From contig NZ_CP042968.1 of assembly GCF_001693515.2 (NCBI RefSeq), positions 5,518,001 through 5,582,000 on the forward strand: a stretch of DNA of 64,000 nucleotides, written 5' to 3'. Each line of letters starts with the position of its first letter. Position 1 is the stretch's first letter. The notes under the pieces are model-generated. The model saw nothing but the letters and a program-made list of their open reading frames with translations. It was not told the DNA's origin and did no database searches. The position numbers and the translations under genes are program-made. Below, piece after piece: positions 55,807 through 64,000 of the stretch. The stretch is from Bradyrhizobium paxllaeri (lineage in GTDB: Bacteria; Pseudomonadota; Alphaproteobacteria; Rhizobiales; Xanthobacteraceae).

Positions 55807-56505
55807 TTAATACTTCTCAAAGGCGACCATTTTCATGGCCCACCGGTCGACGCCCCCCTTGTCATTCCAATGGATGAACGTCTTTCGGATAGAGGTCTCG
55901 AGGTTTCTGCGTTCGATCCCGCTCAAAAAGGGAATCTCGATCTGACGCGTGCGCGTAAACTTCTCAACCACCGCCGCCGTCGGACTGCACGATGGTAATG
56001 TTGCAGCAATCGGATGGGTGGTGTGCAGATCCTCGATAATATAAAATCCGCCTGGCTGGACAATGGGAAAAAGCTTCGCAAAGGCAAGCTGCTGGTGATA
56101 AGCGGCATGCGATGCATCCTCGACGATGATCCTGACAGGCGGGAGTGACCTCGCGAGACGTTCCAGGGCCGCCGGATCGCCCATGTCGAGCCGCTCGAAA
56201 CGGAAACGGTTCATCTTAATGGCACCGAAATCGGAAATGTCGCAGCCGATGATGTCGGCTCTTGGAAAAAACTCCAGCCACATTTTGATGGACGGAGTGT
56301 CCTCTCCCCGACGAACGAGCAGCGCGTCGGGATCCAGACAACCTTGCTGCAGTCCAATCTCGACCATTGTGAACGGCTCGTGGCGGAACTCCTCGAACAT
56401 AAACGAGTAAAACTTAGTGTAATCATGGGCGTAAAGAACGGCATCGCCCTTGTCAGTCCCGAAAGCATTGGCCAGTTTTGTCAAATTCGGTGCGCTCATT
56501 CCCAT
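55807..56505 (-). CDS. Class I SAM-dependent methyltransferase
   Basis: This 232-residue protein starts MGMSAPNLTKLANAFGTDKG behind AAAAAGG. Motif I is TMVEIGLQQG; then IKMWLEFFPRADIIGCDISD (acidic loop), VRIIVEDASHAAYHQQLAFA, and GGFYIIEDLHTTHPIAATLP. The pattern is that of macrocin-O-methyltransferase-like or cephalosporin-hydroxylase-like enzymes often found with sugar or antibiotic tailoring genes. ATG 56499 is also possible. Nothing nearby indicates the substrate. It is intact although surrounded by IS and phage debris. Confidence 0.75.
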   Translation of the reverse strand: MGMSAPNLTKLANAFGTDKGDAVLYAHDYTKFYSFMFEEFRHEPFTMVEIGLQQGCLDPDALLVRRGEDTPSIKMWLEFFPRADIIGCDISDFGAIKMNRFRFERLDMGDPAALERLARSLPPVRIIVEDASHAAYHQQLAFAKLFPIVQPGGFYIIEDLHTTHPIAATLPSCSPTAAVVEKFTRTRQIEIPFLSGIERRNLETSIRKTFIHWNDKGGVDRWAMKMVAFEKY

Positions 56506-56671
56506 CACCTTTTTGCAGCCACTCGGCACTTCTCTTTATTCAAGAAGCGTGCCAACTGCTGGTGCTCATTTCCGGGCTAATTCCGTCTGGTGCGTCGTGA
56601 GCTCGAAAGCTGATCGAGTCTCGGCCTGCCACTGATCACAGCCGCATCGTCCACGCAAAGCGGCGTCCAAC

Positions 56672-57315
56672 GTGAATGTAACTTCCGTTCCGCGCGCCGA
56701 TTGGAGACGGCGGTATATCGCTTGTCGTTACGTCGGCGGCAGGTACGGCCGAACCTCCTTCAGCAGTCCCTACGGTCCGTCAATCTATGGCGACGTGGTC
56801 GATACGCCTGTGTTCCTTGCAGGTGGCCAGATGGCTAGTTGGCAGAAGAATGGCTAGTTGTTTCATGGAGAACTGCATGCCAACGGTAGCGTCTCCGACG
56901 GCACCAATACCTGCCTCGCGGCCCCGGCTTTGTCGTGAGCGCAAACTGCAAGGCAGGTCCCAACGTCTTTGCCACCGAGACCGGTCGCGTCGGTTACGCG
57001 TTTGGCGCGCTGGGCCACACGCTGGCCTATCTCAAGGAAGGCGTGGCTTGGTAAAACAGACGGGGCGACGTCCTCAACAACGAGTTTGGCATCATCGGCT
57101 GGGCGTCGAGCAAGCGCTTACGCCTGCGTGGTCGTCAAGGCGAGAATGACTATCTGCATTTCGGCGGGCCGCGTGTCACGACGCCTCAGGGGTGCAGGAT
57201 CCGCCATTCGCAATTTAACGGAGAGCACAACGAGCTTGTCGAGCAACTATCGCGTCGGGAAGATCGGGTTGAATTACCATTTTGGCGCCGACCCCAGGAC
57301 GGCGTTATGGCCCGA
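56672..57315 (+). pseudogene. Outer-membrane beta-barrel protein remnant
   Basis: Fragments in shifting frames read SSPYGPSIYGDVVDTPVFLA, VSDGTNTCLAAPGFVVSANC, FATETGRVGYAFGALGHTLA and the closing strand YRVGKIGLNYHFGADP. This matches Omp25/RopB-type porin-like barrels of rhizobia. Several stops and frame changes show that it is dead. No signal peptide remains. Confidence 0.55.
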
Positions 57316-57362
57316 TGCACCGCCTGTACGCGAAAGCACCCGCCGGCGCGCCCCCCAATTGC

Positions 57363-57727
57363 TTACAGGCCGGTTGGTCGGGCGGGGCTCGCCGCGCCGG
57401 TCTCGCGAGCAATGGGAGCCTCTGCCACAGCGCGTCCCCTTTCGGTGGCAATATCTGCCACCCGTTCAAGGATGTCATTTAAAGCGGTCTCGATTGTTTT
57501 GCGGAATTGGAAGTCGCGTGTGACGCGGGCCGGCAAGCCCGCGCTCTCGGCGCGAAACAATCCGATCATGGCCTCGACGGTCGCCATCGCTTCGTCGATC
57601 TCGATCAAGCGACTTTCGCGAACCGCGTTGCGCAACTCCATCTCGCGCGCCCTGGCGTCGCGGACTCGGCTGTCGGCCGCCGTCTTATGCGCGCGCCGGT
57701 CTCTGTAATTGCGAAAGCCGATGTATC
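57363..57727 (-). pseudogene. Phage terminase small-subunit-like protein, truncated
   Basis: The frame reads RVRDARAREMELRNAVRESR, LIEIDEAMATVEAMIGLFRA, ESAGLPARVTRDFQFRKTIE, consistent with the helical C-terminal part of Nu1/DNA-packaging small subunits. Its 5' end is cut by the IS66 fragment at 57728, and the open frame now begins inside tnpC. Confidence 0.5.
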
Positions 57728-58170
57728 GTAAGCGGCAAGCTGATGCCGTCAGGCGGCGTGGTTCCATGGCATGAGGGCGTCGATTTCGCTGCTTGGCCCA
57801 GCGGTTGGCGATACGCTGAAGCGTTAGGGTGAGCCAGTCGAACGGATCGACGTTGTTCATTTTCGCTGTCTGGAGCACGTCGCGATGGTCGCCCAGGTTC
57901 GTCCGCCGCCGTCGCTGCCAGCGAAGAGGCTATTCTTTCGCGTAATTGATTGTGGCCTGATGGCGCGTTCTACGATGTTGGAGTCGAGTTCGATGCGGCC
58001 ATCGGTCAGAGAGCGTTCGAAGATGGCACGGCGCGGGACGGCATAGCGGATCGCCTCGGCCAGTTTTGATTTGCCGGAGATCCGCCGCAAGGTCTGCTGC
58101 CAGAGATCGAAGAGATCTGCGACGACCGCCGCGGAGGCTTGCCATCAGCCCATGCTGCCGAACAACCCGC
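57728..58170 (-). mobile_element. IS66 tnpC 3' fragment inserted in phage DNA
   Basis: The end GTAAGCGGCAAGCTGA starts at 57728. Coding pieces: RRISGKSKLAEAIRYAVPRR, RIELDSNIVERAIRPQSITR, NSLFAGSDGGGRTWATIATC, and after a frame change LQTAKMNNVDPFDWLTLTLQ. The DDE glutamate region is included, but the N-terminal two-thirds of tnpC and the partner genes are absent. Confidence 0.75.
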
Positions 58171-58204
58171 GTGGCGTTTCCTCGCGTAAACGATCGACGC
58201 GTCC

Positions 58205-59024
58205 TCAACGGCATCTTCTGGGATCCTGCGATCCGCGGCACCTTGGTGCGATTTGCCAGATCATTTTGGCCTTGGCCCGCCTGACTGGCTCAAACTGGAG
58301 CATGGTGGTCGCCGCTGCCGCGCCGCTGTGCCGGGGGGTCTCGGCCATCGCCTGCTTGCCACGCGCAATTCCGCGATACATGCCGGCGCCGCGCCGCTCG
58401 ATCTCCGCATATGGGATTTCTTTGCAAGCGAGCCGCGCGCGCGGACGGATTGAGAAAATAGATATATCGCATCTCGTAGCCGTCGAGCGGTTCGCCCTGC
58501 CCGGACCATGAACTGCCGGTCTTGGCGAAATGCGCCGCGCGATTCGCTCCGGTTACTTGCGTCATCTTGTGCGTGACTGAGCCATCGGGCAATCGCAACA
58601 AGCTTTTGTTCAGCTTGATCCCAATGAGCACAAAGCCGGCCGCGCGATAGATAGTGCCGTCGCCGCACTGGCACCCATCGGCGAACGAGATCACCCATTC
58701 GATATGCGGATAATGCTTCTTGATCATCCGCAGCGCGATCGAGAGCGCGCGGCTTTCGGAATTGCGCGGTAGCGCTTCCAAGAACGCCAGCCGGTTCAAT
58801 TCGAGAAAGCCGTTCCATGCGGTATCGCGCACGAGCCTGAGGATGTTCGACTTGTCCATTGACGGGCCGAACGTCATCGCGCCTTCGAGCCGGCCGTTCA
58901 AAAAGACGCCGAGCGCGAGAACGGCGTTGTCGACCGTCTTGTGACTGTAATGCAGCCGAATGATCAGCGCGTCTGCGTCTTTCTTCGACATCGGCGCGAC
59001 GCGGATTTCTTTAGCCTGTCCCAT
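58205..59024 (-). pseudogene. Mom-like phage DNA-modification protein, frameshifted C-terminus
   Basis: From ATG 59024 (MGQAKEIRVAPMSKKDADAL) it shows GNAT-like features of the Mu Mom family: IIRLHYSHKTVDNAVLALGV, FLNGRLEGAMTFGPSMDKSN, RNSESRALSIALRMIKKHYP, DGCQCGDGTIYRAAGF, LDGYEMRYIYFLNPSA. At a CGCGCGCGCGG run (about 58430-58440) the frame shifts; the true end (IPYAEIERRGAGMYRGIARG, then PRHSGAAAATT) runs to TGA 58205-58207. The full span is 820 nt (3n+1). Mom-type enzymes modify adenine in phage DNA against restriction. The catalytic part precedes the shift. Confidence 0.7.
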
Positions 59025-59285
59025 GGTTAGTCACTGCGAGGCTCCGGCTCGGGAGTCACGGCGGTACCATCAACTCACAACGGCCCGTCGAGGATGCGCC
59101 AATGCTCTGAATTCACTTCAGCTTTGTGGGGCTGTCGGATGTTGCCGGACTTGCTGCGCTTTAACTTCGAACGACGCGCGTTACTGGGCCGTTTCGTTGA
59201 GGGAGACGACGATAGCCAATGCTGCACGACGTTTGCGCTTGAGAGCGGTCATTGAACGCGACCCACTTTCGAAGATTGTCACCCC
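59025..59285. other. No gene recognised
   Basis: A spacer between the phage relic and the effector-like gene. Short frames only. Confidence 0.35.
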
Positions 59286-61229
59286 TCATTCGGTTGGGTG
59301 CAGAAAAACCTCACTCTCAGAGCTTCCAATGGTGGCGGTGTATTTCACGCCCTTAAGGGTGAGATTTGTCTCCGGTTGAGATGCGCCTGGCAGCACGTTG
59401 TGCAAGCGCATTCCCTCCTTAAGGTCTTCGGGCGCCCACTGTGCGCCGTGCTGCCACTCCAGGGGAAGATACGACGATAGATTCGGCAGCGGACCCGGGT
59501 CGTACGACGACTGATCTACCGGGCCGGAGGTATATGCCTCGAAGTTTTTATCCCAGGATGGCGGGTTCGACTGACTGACACTTTGCGCTGGCAAATAGGC
59601 CGGCTGCGGCGCCCACTGGGAACGGCTCGTTGTACTCCAATCATCGATTGGCGACTGGCGGGCTAAATGATCCACTTCCAACTGCGCGGGTTCAGCATCC
59701 AGCAGTCGCCGAAGCTCCCCTGGAGAGAACTGCTCTAGATCGAAAGTAGACTGTTCTGGATCGAAGGAGAACGACTGGATAGGGTGATTGTCCCCTCGTC
59801 CGTGAAGCTCGTCATGCAACTCCTTTTCCAGTCGCTGAAGCTCCTCTGAAGGAAGGGAAGCTGGCGACGCGAGGGATTGGTCATCCAGATGATCCAGCAC
59901 TCGCCGAAGCTCCTCCGGAGAAATCTGCTCTGCATCGAACGCGACGTGCTCTTGAACAAAAACCGACGGGGCGGGTTGATCATCCCACCGTCCCTAATGC
60001 TCCTCTGGCCGACTGCCAGCTTCCTGCGGCGCGCTGTGCGGCGCAGCGGCGGCGTCGACGCGCCTCGGCTCCATCAGTACCGCGTCTTCGGGATTGATGA
60101 GGGGCGCGTTCTGGGGGGGCGGATTCAGCTCAGCGCGAGCGCGCCCAGGGCGTACGACCGGCACGGCTACGCCCGTCGACCGCAAGGTCCGGAGATGCTC
60201 TAATGCCTTAAAGAGCCTCTTATTACCCCCGCCGGTGAACTCGTGTATGTCACCGCCGTCGCTCAGCGACTTACTGTCCATCCGAGCAACAATGCTCGGT
60301 CTGTTTTTTGCGAACAGCCAACGGCTAAAGCTAAGAAGAGCGCTTACATGCTGCTTCGCGGCGGGGTTGGTCATCCCGCCCTTGATGAGGGCCTCCTCAA
60401 GCCCCAAGATAACGGGAGCATCCTCGGAATAAAGAGGCCGCTTATCCCATCGTATGACAATCCCCGTTGGCTGAGCCGGCTGCAGTGCCGAGGCGGCCGG
60501 CATTGCTCCATCACCTCCACCTGAATTGGTGATCTCGCTCAGCTGCCGCTCAATGGCAACGCCTTGCGGATTGTTTACGGCCCTCGGCCTCTTCGCTGGT
60601 CTCAACTCAGCTGTGTCATGCTCATCGTTGATGACGACCTCCTCGCTTGGCAGGAGGTTGCTCCGGGCAAGCGCACCCATCGGCTCGTGCGGGGACTGCT
60701 GGCTGCCGCTAGACGCGTCTTTCGCTGAGGGGATCGTGCGCGGCCGCCCGCGAGAAGCTACATAGCCCGAATCATGATACGCACGAAGGACGCCCAACCC
60801 TGTCTTCATGGCTACGTCTTTCGAAAAGTGAGTGTTGACGTGATCGAGTAGAGACTGGTGGTCCGCTAGATCAGTCGTTTGGCCACGAGCGCGGAAATCA
60901 TTCGCGAGTTTGAGAAGTGCATAAGTATAAAGCCTAACCGTGGACGGAAGTCGGTTCGGCTGAGCCCCCCATTGAGCAATCGCTTTATCGATAACGTCCC
61001 GGTCTTCTCTAGACAGATGCGGATAGCGATTGCGACCAGCCGCCTGGCTGGCGGCAGGACCGGAATTGGCCTGGCTTGCCTCGGCCAAGTGCTGCTCAAA
61101 GCTCTCTTGCCCGGCCTGGCCCGTCTGCGGCTCTTCGGAGGCGGCGTGCTGCACCTGCGACCGAGCTGGTACATTAAATGGCTCAAAATTGTGCGGGTCC
61201 ACAGTAGCCTCACGTCCAAGATCGATCAC
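59286..61229 (-). pseudogene. Type III effector-like protein (NopD/ULP1-effector N-terminal type) with internal stop
   Basis: From ATG 61229 a 411-codon frame contains YPHLSREDRDVIDKAIAQWG, VRLYTYALLKLANDFRARG and a related second block (ALIKGGMTNPAAKQHVSALL, SFSRWLFAKNRP), then stops at TAG 59994-59996. The same frame reopens at once and runs to 59286 with the repeats FDAEQISPEELRRVLD and FDLEQFSPGELRRLLD and the end LKGVKYTATIGSSESEVFLH. One nonsense codon in a 647-codon gene is the simplest reading. The architecture recalls the N-terminal parts of Bradyrhizobium NopD/Bel2-5-like effectors, but no ULP1 protease domain is present. A tts box lies just upstream. Confidence 0.65.
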
Positions 61230-61238
61230 CTCAGCATC

Positions 61239-61266
61239 TACTCGGGCAAGCTTTCGAGAAGCTGAC
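61239..61266 (-). promoter_or_regulatory. tts box upstream of the effector-like gene
   Basis: The minus strand reads GTCAGCTTCTCGAAAGC-TTGCCCGAGTA. It matches the tts consensus well in the first 17 bases and less at the end. It ends only 10 bp before ATG 61229, so the true start may be further in, for example GTG 61202. Confidence 0.8.
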
Positions 61267-61395
61267 GAGGCCGCGTTTCATATAGCCGGGGCAGGATGTA
61301 TGCTCGGCTCGCCCTAGGTGCGGCTGTGTGGCACCTCATGATTCGGTAGGGGAGCGCGCAGCATGGGCCCTATCGCAGTCTTGAGGGGCGGCCCT

Positions 61396-62424
61396 CTAGG
61401 TGTTTAGTCCCAAGCTTTGATGGTGCATTCTTATCGCACGATTCGAAGGATGCGCTATGGGACAAGTTTTACACGGCTGCGCCACCACGACGGAGGCAGT
61501 CCGTCGAGCAATACAGAATAGTCAAGAGAGCCTGAGAGCACTCGCCAAGCGCTACGGGATCAACCAGAAGACTGTTGCGAAGTGGAAGCAGCGCGAGAGA
61601 CCGTCGCCGATCGTTCGACAGGCCCCAAGGAAGCCAAGTCGACTGTCCTTTCCATCGAGGAGGAGGCGATCATCGTCGCTTTCCGGCGACATACGCTGCT
61701 GCCACTCGACGATTGCCTCTATGCGCTGCAGCCAACCATCCCGCATCTGACGCGATCATCCCTGCATCGTTGCCTCCAGCGCCACGGCATCAGCCGGTTG
61801 CCGGAGGTCGAAGGTGGCAAGCCTTCGAAGAAAAAGTTCAAGGCTTATCCGATCGGCTATTTCCACATCGACATTGCCGAGCTCCAGACCGCTGAAGGCA
61901 AGCTCTACCTCTACGTCGCCATCGATCGCACCAGCAAGTTCGCCTTCGTGCAACTGGTCAAGAAGACGGGAAGGACCTCCGCCGCGGCGTTCCTCGAAGC
62001 CCTGATCGCGGCAGTCCCCTACAAGATCCACACGGTTCTCACCGACAATGGGATCCAGTTCACCTTCCCGCCGCGCTATGCGGACGGCCCGACGGCGAGA
62101 TACGTGACGCATATGTTCGATATGCGCTGCCAAGAGAACGGGATCGAACATCGGCTGACCAAGATCAAACATCCCTGGACCAATGGCCAGGTCGAGCGCA
62201 TGAACCGCACGATCAAGGAAGCGACCGTCCAACGCTACTATTACGATCGGCACGATCAGCTCGAAGCTCACCTTGCCGACTTCATAAACGCCTACAACTA
62301 CGCTCGGCGGCTGAAAACCCTGAAGGGCCTCACACCTTACGAATACATCTGCAAATGCTGGACTTCCCAGCCAGAACGATTCAAACTCAATCCGCTCCAG
62401 CAAATGCCGGGACTAAACACCTAG
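61396..62424 (+). mobile_element. IS481-type insertion sequence, copy 2
   Basis: This has the same ends as copy 1 (CTAGGTGTTTAGTCCC / inverse) and the same orientation, at 1029 bp. The only difference found by eye is two extra bases (GA) within GCGCGAGAGACC near 61597. It sits 130 bp upstream of the tts box of the effector-like gene. Confidence 0.85.
61457..62424 (+). pseudogene. IS481-family transposase, frameshifted copy
   Basis: The first 47 codons equal those of copy 1 up to AKWKQRE. A GA dinucleotide insertion then shifts the frame into ARG/SER-rich nonsense. The correct frame is open again from ATG 61582 (MEAARETVADRSTGPKEAK) for 280 codons, keeping the DDE core but losing the HTH. Copy 1 could still act on these ends in trans. 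Confidence 0.85.
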
Positions 62425-63279
62425 CCCGCCTACTCAAGGAACAGATTGGGAAGTAAGGCCGCCTCAGTTGGCGGCGCCTCTTTCCTTCGGCCGGTATGGC
62501 ATGGGCAACTCCAATTGCTCCGCAATCCCAAAACGATTCGCAATCTTCGCTTCGTATTCCAGTGTCGGCTTGCTTTAATAACCGCGTGCTCTGTACCGGG
62601 AATGCAACAAAGATAGGTGCTCTGGCAGAGCAGTCATTGACGCACCGGGGATGCGCGCAAACTCGCGTTGCGCGGCGTCGGCGGAGCAATCGTTTTCAAT
62701 GACGATCCGCTGCTATCTCACGTCAGCACGGTACCAGCCGAATCCTTGTCTGCAATTGCTCCAGCATGGCCTCCGCGAACAGATGCTCAAGGGTAGGCAA
62801 CCGTACCAAGCCGGATGCGGAAGCGATCTGCCCTCGGATCGGTACCAAGCCACGAATAAGAGCCTATGAGTTTTGGCAGGTGGCGAACTCAATAAGTCTG
62901 ACTAGCATACCAGCAGGCCCCTCGGCCGCGCACCTCCAAGCAACGTGGCCGGTGCGGAGACGAGACGCAGGAGATCATAGATGGCCTACAAGAAGCACGT
63001 TAATCAAAATGGGCACACCACGCGTCGGCTCGCCGACGGCGCCGCTACGATGATCGTCCCGACTGGCTCGGCTCCGGGCGCCAGGCTGAAGTTAGTGCCG
63101 GCCCGACCAAAGTTGGGCCAAACGAGGCATCGGGCCATCGTTAGGGGAAGCGTTTGCTTGCAACCGCCAAGAAATAGCGCTGCAGGACTTCGAGCGGGCA
63201 CTGGAAATTGTTACTCGCTCGCAGCACTGCATAGCGCGCGATCATGCTCCAATTCTGAACCGGTGGCGTGACGTCGACC
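62425..63279. other. No clear gene
   Basis: A plus-strand frame at 62981-63271 (MAYKKHVNQNGHTTRRLADG) has an AGGAGA ribosome binding site seven bases upstream but no recognisable domain; it could be a short or truncated gene. GGCCGCC/GGCGG(C) near 62458-62476 is a weak hairpin. The 62860-62892 segment repeats 52059-52091. Confidence 0.35.
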
Positions 63280-64000
63280 ATGCTGCCAAATTCTCAACAA
63301 GCGCGAGATGTGGCCTATCAGCTCCACGCCTACACTAACGCGCGATCGCACCAAGGGACCGGACCGCTCATAATTGAACGCGGCGAGGGCCCCTATGTCT
63401 TCGACACGGCCGGAAAGCGCTACCTCGATGCCATGGCCGGTCTCTGGAGTGCAGGACTTGGCTTCAGTGAGAAACGGCTCATCGAAGCCGCACATCGTCA
63501 GATGCAAGTCCTGCCGTTCTATCATACCTTCACATCACGATCGAATGGGCCTTGCATCGAGCTCGCCGAGAAGCTCGTGAAGATTTCTCCAGTGCCGATG
63601 AGTAAGGTGTTCTTCACAAACTCTGGCTCGGAGGCGAATGACACGGTGCTGAAGCTGATCGCCTATCGCTCGAATGCATTGGGCCAGCCTCAGCGCAAGA
63701 AAGTCATCAGCCGTTTACGTGGCTATCACGGCGTCACGATCGCTGCAGCAAGCCTGACCGGCTTACCGGACAACCACCGCTCTTTCGATCTGCCGCTGCC
63801 GAACATTCTGCACACCGGCTCCCCCCATTTCTACAAAGACAGCCGTCCGGGCGAATCGGAGGAGACCTTTGCGACGCGTCGGGCCGAGGAGCTAGAATCG
63901 CAGATTCAGCGTGAAGGCGCCGATACCATTGCAGCATTCTTCGCCGAACCTGTAATGGGCGCGGGTGGCGTCATCGTTCCGCCGCCGACTTACTGGGACA
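63280..64000 (+). CDS. Class III PLP-dependent aminotransferase, 5' part
   Basis: ATG 63280 opens a frame that runs off the window. It reads MLPNSQQARDVAYQLHAYTN, GPYVFDTAGKRYLDAMAGLW, FYHTFTSRSNGPCIELAEKL, KVFFTNSGSEANDTVLKLIA, YHGVTIAAASLTGLP and FFAEPVMGAGGVIVPPPTYW. These are the N-terminal and PLP-phosphate (NSGSEAND) segments of omega-amino-acid:pyruvate/aspartate-aminotransferase-family enzymes. The PLP lysine lies beyond the edge. No lesion is seen in the 240 codons visible. Confidence 0.88.
   Translation, partial: MLPNSQQARDVAYQLHAYTNARSHQGTGPLIIERGEGPYVFDTAGKRYLDAMAGLWSAGLGFSEKRLIEAAHRQMQVLPFYHTFTSRSNGPCIELAEKLVKISPVPMSKVFFTNSGSEANDTVLKLIAYRSNALGQPQRKKVISRLRGYHGVTIAAASLTGLPDNHRSFDLPLPNILHTGSPHFYKDSRPGESEETFATRRAEELESQIQREGADTIAAFFAEPVMGAGGVIVPPPTYWD

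Noticed and set aside
62458..62486. A possible terminator after IS481 copy 2
   Set aside because: The stem is short and imperfect and is not followed by a clean T-run.
1..64000. CRISPR arrays and tRNA/rRNA genes
   Set aside because: No regularly spaced repeats and no cloverleaf or rRNA sequence were seen on either strand by eye; a tRNAscan or CRISPR finder run would settle it.

Overview
The window looks like part of a symbiosis island of a Bradyrhizobium-type nodulating alphaproteobacterium. Evidence: three B12 riboswitches and a CobN/CobG-type aerobic cobalamin cluster, a cbb3 oxidase gene (fixN) with an FNR/FixK box, a bioBFDA operon with a BioR-type GntR regulator, a nod box, two tts boxes (TtsI/type III secretion), a GH12 glucanase of the GunA2 type, and many IS and phage remnants. 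Most conserved genes match Bradyrhizobiaceae proteins as I know them; no species is claimed.

Layout. 1-2800: little coding content, one broken unknown gene. 2790-2871: candidate sRNA. 3.3-14.9 kb: cobalamin cluster. cobF, a CbiM-type transporter, cobM, cobE, cobL, cobK, cobJ, cobI, cobH and cobG are intact. cobC, cobT, cobA, cobB, cobN and cobO are truncated, frameshifted or carry a nonsense codon. Two riboswitches control the minus-strand transcripts. 15-16.3 kb: a nod box facing a CCUCCC-loop sRNA candidate, and a second structured sRNA candidate. 17-19.8 kb: orphan fixN, a 49-residue membrane protein and a frameshifted Fnr-type regulator. 20.6-22 kb: CBS protein and cold-shock protein. 22.5-26.2 kb: an intact IS66 element with 8-bp target duplications and an IS481-type element. 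26.4-29.1 kb: riboswitch-controlled metE. 30.3 kb: second copy of the first sRNA family. 32.7-38.2 kb: bioB-panD-bioF-bioD-bioA and divergent bioR. 38.4-40.8 kb: Dabb-domain protein, pabB, pabA. 41.5-46.2 kb: SMP-30 relic, citryl-CoA lyase, CoA-transferase, broken ABC transporter, IclR regulator. 47.5-50.2 kb: broken zinc-hook AAA ATPase. 50.9-51.9 kb: frameshifted gunA2-like gene with tts box. 52.4-53.5 kb: sarcosine-oxidase-type flavoenzyme. 53.6-59 kb: IS66, IS3 and phage remnants, a methyltransferase, and an outer-membrane-protein relic. 59.3-61.3 kb: type III effector-like gene with tts box and an internal stop. 61.4-62.4 kb: second IS481-type copy. 63.28 kb to the end: class III aminotransferase, cut by the window edge.

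How the parts fit. The intact cob genes build and methylate the corrin ring, while cobalt insertion, adenosylation and lower-ligand steps are lost. The island set therefore cannot make B12 alone and presumably leans on a chromosomal copy. metE (B12-independent methionine synthase) sits under its own B12 riboswitch, as expected for a cell that switches methionine synthases by B12 supply. Biotin, pantothenate (panD) and PABA genes form further vitamin modules.

Many genes are broken by single small indels or stops. The two IS481-type copies appear identical apart from one 2-bp insertion, and their antisense 215-codon frames translate identically. This argues that most lesions are real decay rather than poor sequence, though each should be confirmed with reads.
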